DNA from: Cryptomeria japonica
Lineage: Eukaryota; Streptophyta; Pinopsida; Cupressales; Cupressaceae
Reading direction: 5' to 3'
DNA length: 64,000 bases
NCBI RefSeq assembly: GCF_030272615.1
Contig: NC_081413.1
Span: 18,982,285 to 19,046,284, forward strand
Position numbers and translations under genes: made by a program. Below, piece after piece: positions 55,861-64,000 of this stretch (the stretch's first letter is position 1; each line of letters begins with the position of its first letter). The notes under the pieces were generated by a model. It was given only the letters and a program-made list of their open reading frames with translations, did no database searches and was not told where the DNA came from.

Positions 55861-57071
55861 GGTAAGGTTTGGGATTTCAAATATTGATATACGTCATTGT
55901 ACCACAGGGAGTTGGGACCAACAAGAACGCACATCACATCAGCTGTCGAAATGTCAAAAGAGGGGACCAGCAATTGTTCGACCAAGAATTCACACTTGTC
56001 CATATTATGAGGCATATTCAACATGGAAGCGATTGTAGCCATTGCATCTGCCGACTTGTTTTGCATTCTTGGCACTTGACTGAACTGGATAGGTGTGAAT
56101 TTTGTCTTGAAGAAATCTACCATGTGCTTATAAGGAATAAGCTTTTCATCTTTGGTTTTGTAGTCATCATTGACTTGTCGGATGACTAATTGAGAATCTC
56201 CATAGACTTGCAAATGTGTGACGTTCCAGTGGACTACTACTCGGAGTCCTGTGACCAGTGCTTCATACTCTACAATGTTATTTGTACAATGGAAAGTTAT
56301 TCTGTAAGACTTGGGAATAGCGTCACCTTGAGGGGTGACAAACAAAATGCCTGCTCCGGACCCGAACTTAGTATGGGACCCATCAAAGTATAACTTCCAT
56401 TCATTAGAGGATGTGAAAGCAAAGACTGATTCATCTGAAAAATTGGTCAACAAGGGATGATCGTCAGAAATAGGAGTGTCTGCAAGTTGATCTGCTATGA
56501 TTTGTCCTTTTATCGCCTTTCGCTCCATATACTCAATGTAAAATTCACTGAGAATCATGACCCATTTTGCTAGGTGACCTGTCAAAGCTGCTCGGCTAAG
56601 CAAATATTTTAAGGGATCAATTTTTGCAACCAACAATGTTTGGTGGCTTAGCATATAATGTCGGAGCTTTTGTGTTGCAAATACCACTGCTAAGCATGCC
56701 CTCTCAATAGTTGAATAATTTAATTCATAACCAACCAGTGTCTGGCTGTTATAATAAATAGCTCTTTCTTTGCCATTCTCATCTTGTTGAGCCAAGAGAA
56801 CTCCTAATGCTATTTCAGTTGTAGAGATATACAATAAAAAGGGCTTTCCTTCTATAGGAGGCATTAGAATAGGTGGTGACAGCAAATAGTCTTTGAGAGC
56901 TTGAAAGGCTGATTGACATTGCTCAGTCCATTTAAAAGCAACACCTTTGTGTAGTAGATGTTGGAATGGATGACATTTGTCGGCCAACTGAGCTATGAAG
57001 CGATGAATTGACTGGAGCTTTCCTTGCAGACTTCTTAATTGCTGGAGGTTTGAAGGTGGAGGCATATCCAT
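55818..57071 (-). CDS. Tat B RT thumb, RNase H 1 and archaeal-type RNase H (417 codons open)
   Basis: Residues 1-75 end RT (FKWTEQCQSAFQALK). 78-200 are the gypsy RNase H, degenerate at its first acidic site (LLYISTTEIALG). 225-345 are a second RNase H with a complete set: Asp in KLYFDGSHTKFGSGAG, Glu in NNIVEYEALVTGLR, Asp in VYGDSQLVIRQV and Asp in KSADAMA. In the Tat clade this acquired domain is thought to take over RNA removal. It ends in a linker to integrase; a TAG at 55816 stands in for Gln. Confidence 0.92.
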   Translation of the reverse strand: MDMPPPSNLQQLRSLQGKLQSIHRFIAQLADKCHPFQHLLHKGVAFKWTEQCQSAFQALKDYLLSPPILMPPIEGKPFLLYISTTEIALGVLLAQQDENGKERAIYYNSQTLVGYELNYSTIERACLAVVFATQKLRHYMLSHQTLLVAKIDPLKYLLSRAALTGHLAKWVMILSEFYIEYMERKAIKGQIIADQLADTPISDDHPLLTNFSDESVFAFTSSNEWKLYFDGSHTKFGSGAGILFVTPQGDAIPKSYRITFHCTNNIVEYEALVTGLRVVVHWNVTHLQVYGDSQLVIRQVNDDYKTKDEKLIPYKHMVDFFKTKFTPIQFSQVPRMQNKSADAMATIASMLNMPHNMDKCEFLVEQLLVPSFDISTADVMCVLVGPNSLWYNDVYQYLKSQTLPPNLSANQCRAFIR

Positions 57072-57840
57072 TATTGCTTTGACCTTGGCGGGGTCGACCT
57101 CAATGCCTCGATGAGAAACAATGTATCCGAGTAATTTGCCAGTTGTAACACCAAAGACACACTTCTTTGGATTGAGCCTAAGTTTGTAGGTCTCCTATCT
57201 GTCAAAGATTGGGCCCAAGATGGCTAGATGACTATCTCTGGTGATAGATTTGCATAACAAGTCATCAACATAATCCTCCATCAAAGTATGCATGAAATCA
57301 TGAAAGATTGTCGTCATTGCTCTTTGATATGTTGCACCTGCATTTTTGACACCGAAGGGCATCACATTCCAGCAATAGGTGCCCCAAGCACAGGTGAATG
57401 CTATCTTATGCTGATCTTCAGGAGCAATGCGAATTTGGTTGTAGCTGGAGAAACCATCCATTAGTGAAAGCATCTCATATCCAGCCGTCATGTCCACTAT
57501 GATGTCTATGTTTGGTAATGGAAAATCATCTTTAGGGCATGCTTTATTGAGGTCCCTAAAATCTGTGCAGATTCCGATGCCCCTAGTTACTTTGCTAACT
57601 GGTACTAAATTTGAAATCCAGTCTGCATAATCAATGGGTCTGATGAAGCCCACATCTAGTAATTTTTTCAGCTCCACTTTAACCAAAAGAGCCACCTGAG
57701 GATGCATCTTTCTAAGTTTTTGTTTGACGGGCTTAGCATTTGCTTTCAATGGAAAATGATGAAGGACTAACTCTGGATCGAGGCCAAGCATATCTGCATA
57801 GGACCATGCAAAGCTGATCTTCTTCTCCAGAAAGAAATTG
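57072..57840 (-). pseudogene. Tat B reverse transcriptase
   Basis: VKQKLRKMHPQVALLVKVEL, WISNLVPVSK and CTDFRDLNKACPKDDFPLP, then MDGFSSYNQIRIAPEDQHKI, PFGVKNAGATYQRAM and the YVDD box at about 57261-57272. A TAG follows FDR where related elements read Gln. The frame then resumes at ETYKLRLNPKKCVFGV and runs on into the next CDS. The catalytic residues look intact. Confidence 0.92.
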
Positions 57841-57857
57841 ATAAAATCTATCTTCTC

Positions 57858-58643
57858 TTATTTTGACAGAGAGGCAGCAAAGTGAATGACCTTAGGGTTG
57901 TCAGGTGTTCCCAGATTGATTTCCTCAGTCATCTCCACAAGCAGTGTTGATTTATCCTGAATTGATAGGGGTACGTCCACTCTTCCACCTTTGGGCACCT
58001 CAGAAAGGTTTTCACCCACAGGTACGTCTTTTATTTTTACTTTTGTATGATCAGAGAGTGCCTTATGGTTTTCACTCAAAGATCTATTCTTTTGATTTTT
58101 TTCTTTTTCTTTTTCTTTTTCATGACTGGAAGAGGGAGTTGACTCCCCAAAATATGCTGTGGAATCCAGGTCAATAGCAAATCCTGCCTTATGATTGCCT
58201 TGCGGTATGCCTTCCCGTAGTCCCAGGAATTCTGCAATTGCTTCATCATTTTGAAAACAATCCAATGTGAGCGGTTCTTGTTGGTCATATTGGATAAGCT
58301 GGGGAAAAATGAGGGGCATGTCATCATCGATTGTAAGGATAGAGAGGGCTGATATGGTAAAAATGTGAACATCTATGGTGTCACTATCCGAACTGCTTGT
58401 ATCGGATTTGGAGCTTGGATCCCAAAATGACTCTATCCAAGCATGAGGACATGTTTTAGGAAGAGGAGTTATTTCATGTTTGTCTTCCATAGGCAAATTA
58501 TCAGGGTCAATGAAGATATTGTCAAGGGCATAGGAGCTAGAAGAAAAAGAACTCCAGTCCCATTCATTAGAATCAGTCTCGGGTCGGGTATCCTCAGGTG
58601 TTATTTCATCGTCAGAATCACACCCTTTTCGACACGTGGTCAT
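57858..58643 (-). CDS. Tat B acidic linker between protease and RT (261 codons open)
   Basis: A fully open frame starting MTTCRKGCDSDDEITPEDTR. It is rich in Asp, Glu and Ser, with a (KE)-rich run (EKEKEKEKNQKN) near 58110. No domain is recognisable. Its place between the G-patch and RT matches the variable linker of Tat polyproteins. Confidence 0.65.
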   Translation of the reverse strand: MTTCRKGCDSDDEITPEDTRPETDSNEWDWSSFSSSSYALDNIFIDPDNLPMEDKHEITPLPKTCPHAWIESFWDPSSKSDTSSSDSDTIDVHIFTISALSILTIDDDMPLIFPQLIQYDQQEPLTLDCFQNDEAIAEFLGLREGIPQGNHKAGFAIDLDSTAYFGESTPSSSHEKEKEKEKNQKNRSLSENHKALSDHTKVKIKDVPVGENLSEVPKGGRVDVPLSIQDKSTLLVEMTEEINLGTPDNPKVIHFAASLSK

Positions 58644-58664
58644 TTTAGTAGATGTGGATCCAAT

Positions 58665-59522
58665 TCATAATGGTACAAAAACTAACCCTAAAGTTGGGGG
58701 TCGCCTCTTGGGTATGACAGGTTCTAGCCTTCCATTGTTGTTCAGGCCTAAGCCACTGCAGCCATCATATCCTTTCTTTTGCAGCATAGTAAATCCTTTG
58801 CCATACAATTCCACTAGCAACTTGACAGGTGTGGTTTCAGTTGGATCTTTATAGAGCCAATCTATGACATCATCATCTATAGTTTCTTTGTCAAGTTCTC
58901 CCCATCTTGCAAATGTAGTGGGAGGCTGATATTGAATAATGACCTTGGCTTCCTTTTGCAATAAATGTGGTTTTCCATATGATTTTGGAGATATTGGCAA
59001 ATTCCTGATGAGGAATGTTTGGTCCATTGAATATTCTCCACACCCTTGGTCCTGTATCTTCAGTTTTCCTTTGACAGCATCTACCAATGCATTAGGATCC
59101 ACATAACCATCTGATTTGGCTTCTCTATTGACTGGGACTTGCTTCTGAGGAGTATCCTTTAAGGTAGCACAGAACTGAAATGGATTAGGATCTCCTAGAA
59201 TTGTTATCTCAGTTCCATTGTAAGGATATTTTAGACATTGATGATAGGTGGATGGAACTGCCTTCATTGCATGGATCCATGGACGGCCAAGAATCATATT
59301 ATAAGGGAGATCAAGGTCTAGGACTTGTAGGAAAGTGTTTTCCGTCATTGGACCAACTCTGATAGGCAATGTAATTATCCCTTTGGATGGGTGTTCAACA
59401 TCATCATATGCTTTGATTGTTATTCTTTTGGAAGCATCAATGTCATTTTCTGTATATCCAAGGCCAATGACCACTCTCAAGGTACAAATGTTAAGACCTG
59501 CTCCGCCATCTATCAAGACTCG
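58665..59522 (-). CDS. Tat B aspartic protease with G-patch (about 285 codons open)
   Basis: It opens at RVLIDGGAGLNICTL, the Tat-type protease active site, with Gly-Gly where others have Thr-Gly; the catalytic Asp is present. LPYNMILGRPWIHAMKAVPS is the second conserved strand. Near the end, MLQKKGYDGCSGLGLNNNGR is a G-patch, an RNA-binding motif found after protease in some Tat elements. A TGA (likely former CGA) separates it from gag. Confidence 0.88.
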   Translation of the reverse strand, partial: RVLIDGGAGLNICTLRVVIGLGYTENDIDASKRITIKAYDDVEHPSKGIITLPIRVGPMTENTFLQVLDLDLPYNMILGRPWIHAMKAVPSTYHQCLKYPYNGTEITILGDPNPFQFCATLKDTPQKQVPVNREAKSDGYVDPNALVDAVKGKLKIQDQGCGEYSMDQTFLIRNLPISPKSYGKPHLLQKEAKVIIQYQPPTTFARWGELDKETIDDDVIDWLYKDPTETTPVKLLVELYGKGFTMLQKKGYDGCSGLGLNNNGRLEPVIPKRRPPTLGLVFVPL

Positions 59523-60290
59523 TCAGATTTTGCAATTATGGACAAAGACTTCAAGGTGCAAGGGATTGTTATGAGGGAGCTTATCAGGTGAGATATCACT
59601 ATCAAAAAATGCGACACTTTGGGAAATAGCTAAATGTCCAATCCACACTTGAAATTGGTCAACATCAATATCTCTCAAGACAGTGGACTCAATCAAAGCT
59701 TTATCGAGGACTGCAAGATGCATGGGAGACATTTTCAACAACTCTAGAATGGATATTTGTGCAGGTGTTTTTCCTAGATGATCCAAAAGATTATACTGAC
59801 TTGCAGGAGTTGGTTTGGGAGGAGCTGCAGGAGCTCCTTTCAAGACTATTTTGGATCGACGAGTGGTGACCACATAAGAAGGATCTTGTCCTTTTATTCT
59901 CAAGGTGGAAACATACTCATTTGATGCATGAAAACAATTAATAACATTGCGATAACCGGTATTTGCATAATTGGCCGTTTGAGTAGAGTTGGAAGAAGAC
60001 GCTTTACCCTTGTCATGATCAAGCAAAGGAGTTTTGAAAATGGTATGATCAGTGTTGGAGGTCAGATGGGGTGGATCTACCTCAATTACTTCTTGCTCTA
60101 ATAAATATTGAATCATATGTTTTAATTGAAAACATGAAGCAGTTTTATGTCCTTTGGACCGATGATACTCACAGTATGCATTATCATTCCACCAATGCGG
60201 CTTTATCACTGGTTCTGCCTTAATATCTGGTAGCTTGATAAATTTTGCTTGTATTAATTGCTTCATTACTGATTCGATAGGCTCTCCCAA
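59523..60290 (-). pseudogene. Tat B gag C-terminal / nucleocapsid-like region
   Basis: The frame holds CEYHRSKGHKTASCFQLKHM, a zinc-knuckle-like Cys/His cluster, followed by LLEQEVIEVDPP. The rest is linker with APAAPPKPTPASQYN. It lies between the gag core and protease and probably binds the element RNA. Confidence 0.7.
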
Positions 60291-60302
60291 TGGCGTAAAC
60301 TA

Positions 60303-61400
60303 TCAAGGGGGCCCATCCCGTGATCGGAAGGGTTTGTGTTGTTGATTTTGTTGTTGGCCTTGTTGTTGATTATATTGTTGAGCATGCTGTTGTTGAGAAT
60401 GTTGTTGATATTGCGGCTGTTGAGCATGTTGCTGATATTGCAGCTGTTGAGTAACATTGCTCATTGGTGCTTGATTTTGTTCCATAGTTGACATGTTAGG
60501 AACACTCAATTTCTTGATTGTGAATGGGGGTTGATTTGCATTCACCACTCTCGCATCATTAGTGACATTCTTGTTCTTATACCAAAATCTGTTTCTGTCC
60601 CCTGAATAATTTGTGTTGTCATTATCTTTATTGAGCTTGATAATTCCTTTAGCTACAAGAGCCGTTTCAATGCTCATTCCTTTCTTAATGAGTTTCTCTA
60701 TAGTACTGGGACTTTTCAATTTTAGCTCATACATCATTTTTGGGACCAAATTCTGGATAAACAGATTCACTTGCTATTCTTCAGGTATATCGAGAGAAGA
60801 ATGACTATACAAGCTTCGCCAGTGTTGCAAGAATGTCACTAATGGTTCACCTTGCTTTTACTTGGTATTGCATAAATCTGACATAGTCACGTCACTGTCG
60901 ATGTTGAACGCGAAATGAGATAAAAACTTTTGAGCCAATTCCGACCAAGTCTTTATATTTCCTAGCAGATGTGAGTACCAATCCATGGCTTGTCCCATGA
61001 GACTTCGGGCAAATAATTGCATTAGATATGTCTCCTCATAGCTTACTTCAGTACATGCCGCGAAAAATGCTCGAATGTGATCTTTTGGATTGCCATTCCC
61101 TTTATATTTCTCAAAATTAGGTGCTTCAAAATGTTTAGGGAATGGAGGCATGTATACACTTTTGTCAAATGGATTAGGACATAAAGCTTGATCTGTATAC
61201 AACTTCTTTGTTCCTTTAGTTTCTAATGTGTCAACTTTTCGTTGCAACTGCTCAAGTTGTTGTGCAATTGTATCAGATTTTAGAGGTCCATCATTAATCC
61301 CAGTGGGTATTCTTTGTTGATATATCGCATTTCTGATCGGTTGTTGATACTCTGCACTGGTCATTTTTGGCGTTTCCGGCATATAAAGTTCTTGGTACAT
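60303..61400 (-). pseudogene. Tat B gag core
   Basis: 61400-60858 reads PPFPKHFEAPNFEKYKGNGN, then DHIRAFFAACTEVSYEETYL, ARSLMGQAMDWYSHL and WSELAQKFLSHF. This is the retrotransposon gag capsid fold signature of plant gypsy elements. After a TAA, 60860-60780 gives GEPLVTFLQHWRSL, and after a TAG the rest runs to LNKDND. The C-terminus is glutamine-rich (QQHAQQYNQQQGQQQNQQHK near 60330). Confidence 0.88.
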
Positions 61401-62813
61401 CTCTTGTTGTTGCGGTTGTGCTATGCCTTGATATCAACCTTGTTGTTGTGCTTCTTGGAGCCTAGGTTGATATTGCAATTGAGTAGGTTGTTGATATTGC
61501 ATAGGCGCCACTTGCGGTTGTGAAGTAGGATAGCTTGTTTACCTTGGCACATATTGTGGCACATGTTGGTGTTGAGGCTAATAGATAGGAATATGTTGAA
61601 TTTGTGCCAATTGTTGTCGTGGTGTATATCCCATCAATTGTAAAAAACTTTGTTTAGATGGTTTTCATTGCTTCTCCTTAGGATGGGGTATGGCACTTGC
61701 ATTAACTTGCTGTGTTGCTTGTCCAATCCATTGTGATGGTTGCAAGTTTGCGTTAACTTGTAATGGTGCTGAAGGTGCTGCAATTTGTTGTCGTATGCGA
61801 ACTTGTTGTTGTTGTACATTGCTTGTTTGTACATTCGATTGCACTTTTTGTATATTATTCAATCGTTGCAACAATTGTTGTTGGTACAAACCACTATCCG
61901 TAGCTCTTTGTGTCGCCATTATCGAAGGATCTGTCGCAATAGTGTTTGGCAAATATATTGAATTTAATGGGACATAAGAACTTTTTTACATCGTGGAATT
62001 GCTTTGGACATTATTGATATCAGGCATTCCAGTTGTGAAGCTTTCCTGCATCTCAGATTTTGATCCAATTTTATGCATATTAGGAACTACTTCTTGTTGA
62101 TGGATATTCGTCAATATTTGCATGGTCTTTATTTGATCTTGCGTCGCAAGTGTTACATTGAATAGTGGATTATTTATTGTCTCAAATGGTGACTTTTGAG
62201 GAATAGTCATTGTTAATGCCTTTGAAGCACGTTTACTCATTAAGGTAGGCTGAGTTTCAGGTTGCACATTTTCTTCAGTTGGATGCGGAGAGAAACTTAA
62301 CAACTCACCACTTTGTTGTTTTTGCACATTGACTTGTTTGTTTGAAGAAGTCACATTACTCATCATGTTAAGATATTTTTGTGCAAACATCTTAAAGACC
62401 TTACTCAAGAACTTATCCATCTTTTTTGTTATCTTTGGATTTTGAAGGAACATGTCAACATCATCCGAATCATCAGAATCGGATGAAGAGTCTGGTTGGA
62501 TATTTGGATTTGTTTCTTGGTGAATGCCTTGATCTAAACCAAATCCTTGTGAGAGAGTTGGTTCTTCATACAATTTTTGTATTTCCTGTTGCAAGCTGGG
62601 TTGATTCCAATTGAAAGGTGCATTTCCTCTTGGAGTTGGTGGGACACTCCCATGTCCTGGTTTCATAGGTACAAACACTGGTTCATATAATGGTGGTGGT
62701 CCAAGTTGAACCATTCCATATGGTGGTAGAGATGTGTTTGATGAACCTTCAACTTGCACTATTTGACTAGTTTGAAACTGCGAATTTGCTATGTTGTCCA
62801 TGGGTTGATACAT
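61401..62813 (-). pseudogene. Tat B gag N-terminal extension, Gln/Asn-rich
   Basis: Open part 61986-62813 begins MYQPMDNIANSQFQTSQ and has an acidic Ser run (SSDSDDSDDVD). A middle part (61440-61980) is broken by stops and is rich in Gln (QQQVRIRQQIA). No domain is recognised. It is the most upstream coding part seen, so the polyprotein may start at 62813. Confidence 0.6.
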
Positions 62814-64000
62814 TGGTTAACTCATCTTCTTAGATCTTGATCTTGTCTCAACAGGCATGTCACTTATGCAAATGCAATGTTTTTGGATTTTTTCAAGGAT
62901 AATATATGATATGAAACTAAATGCAAACTAAATAGATGAAAATGCAATCTATGTTTTTGGTTGTTTTTGAAGATTTTGACAAACTTATGAATGCAAATCT
63001 AAGAGAGGGACCCTTAGGAAATTGGAATGATATCTAGACCTCAAAGGACAAAAGGACTTAATTGACAAAGGACAAGATGACAATGTCTCCCCTATATGCT
63101 TGGATACTAAGCTAGGTTTGACGAAATGATATTGATGACAAAAGGACAAAAGATTTGATAAGGTCTAGACTTCTTAAAAATGACTTAGGGTTTATCAAAG
63201 ATTTGGATTACTCAAGTATGACAAGACCTAGTTTTGACACTATATGCAAAGGGACAATTGCTATGATATGATGATGACTTAAGCTTAATGAAGAGACTTA
63301 GGGTATGCAAATATGAATATATGACAATGGTATGACTTTAATGTAAGAGGACACATGCAAATGGATGACCCCTATTGAAAGGAGTATGACTTAGATGAAA
63401 TCTAACCTTGGTACTTGACAATGAATTTTGCAAAATGCAACCTAGGATGAACCTAAATGTAAGTGACATGAATGTTAAGACAAGTTTTTGAACAATGTTG
63501 GATAACCATGCTTTAGGAAGATGATCTTTGAATCTTGTTGAATTTTTGTTGGATGAATGTCTCTTGTGTTTAATCTTATGTTGGATCAATTTGTTTTGCT
63601 TTTTGAAATGGGATGCAATTCAACTTTTGACAAGCAAAGAATACAAGATATTACAACTTAGACTCAAGACAATCATGCTCATTTCCACATTTCTTATGGT
63701 AGGCAAAGACATTAGGTACTTGAGAGGTAGATTCATTATGAGATTCAAGGAGAATACATAGATGCTTGACCCCACGGGCTCCCCTCCACGACACTCACTT
63801 CTCAGGGCAGCCAAGAATCAGTCCCCATGGAAATCTCCCCATGGAAAACTTAGTATCTCTTCCAAGTATCCGAACTTGTCCTTCTCAAGCAACTAGAAGG
63901 GTTTTTGGCCTCTAAAAACAAGGTATGTAGTAAGGATTTCTGTTAAGCATTACTCCTTGATGTCACGCAAGTGTGATTGAGACATTAATCCCACCAAGAT
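62814..64000 (-). other. Tat B 5' leader (incomplete)
   Basis: About 1.2 kb of AT-rich DNA upstream of gag in element orientation, with many GACAAAAGGACA-type words and no ORF worth reporting. The primer site and 5' LTR, which should start with TGTAGACACC on the minus strand, are not reached by the window edge. Confidence 0.6.

Larger units (their letters stand above)
48702..64000 (-). mobile_element. Tat-lineage Ty3/gypsy element 'Tat B' (5' end beyond window)
   Basis: From left to right on the plus strand: 3' LTR, polypurine tract, antisense PMD ORF, integrase, second RNase H, RNase H 1, RT, acidic linker, G-patch/protease, gag, leader. Gypsy order with a second, archaeal-type RNase H is diagnostic for the Tat clade. 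The 5' LTR and primer site are not in the window, so the element exceeds 15.3 kb. All coding parts carry stops. Confidence 0.93.

Noticed and set aside
25728-60770. Reassigned genetic code (TAG read as Gln)
   Set aside because: Many stops fit Gln, but others fit Arg or Trp, and several elements are also broken by frameshifts. The lineages present are those of land plants, which use the standard code. Methyl-cytosine decay explains the pattern.

Overview
The window is intergenic DNA of a large, repeat-rich land-plant genome. I see no intact host gene. Almost everything is LTR retrotransposons inserted into each other, plus tandem repeats. The plant origin follows from tRNA-iMet primer sites (TGGTATCAGA), a chromovirus, a Tat-type Ty3/gypsy element with a second RNase H, and an antisense plant mobile domain (PMD) ORF. 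A gymnosperm-type giant genome is my inference and is not proven by the sequence.

Layout. (1) 1-2335: end of an LTR element and a probable long LTR with a 38-bp tandem array. (2) 2433-4300: a minisatellite split by a Ty1/copia element (copia I, 4301-19011, minus strand, TSD AATAC). The array resumes for a few dozen bases at 19012. Copia I is itself split by a non-autonomous LTR element (NA-II, 6906-14990, plus strand). NA-II carries two independent solo LTRs (11262-12023, TSD ACAAC; 12259-13043, TSD AACAC). (3) 19095-20010: a pyrimidine (CT)n block. (4) 20481-38958: a decayed transposase-like ORF. It is cut by a solo LTR of the NA family (21782-22570) and by a chromovirus (23896-38688, minus strand, TSD ATTAA). 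The chromovirus carries a young copia element (copia III, 29047-36000, minus strand, TSD CATCT). (5) 39534-40908: a ~358-bp tandem satellite. (6) 41074-42714: the remnant of a Tat-like element (Tat A), entered by a second non-autonomous copy (NA-IV, 42715-48701). NA-IV's 3' LTR is cut by Tat B (48702 to beyond 64000, minus strand).

Coding content. Autonomous elements show gag, protease, integrase, reverse transcriptase and RNase H in the order expected for their lineages, all broken by stops or shifts. Tat B adds a G-patch, a second RNase H and an antisense PMD ORF next to its 3' LTR. The NA family (NA-II, NA-IV and one solo LTR) encodes two long ORFs, a coiled-coil/zinc-knuckle protein of about 385 codons and an unrecognised protein of about 1,060 codons, with no pol. 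It shares its primer site, polypurine tract and LTR modules with copia I, which suggests that it borrowed machinery from a copia I-like relative.

Two signals cross element borders. Most premature stops are explained by C-to-T changes, mainly CAG to TAG, on both strands, as expected from decay of methylated DNA. Exact target-site duplications let the insertion order be read: copia III (LTRs differ at 3 of 480 sites by eye) is the youngest complete insertion.
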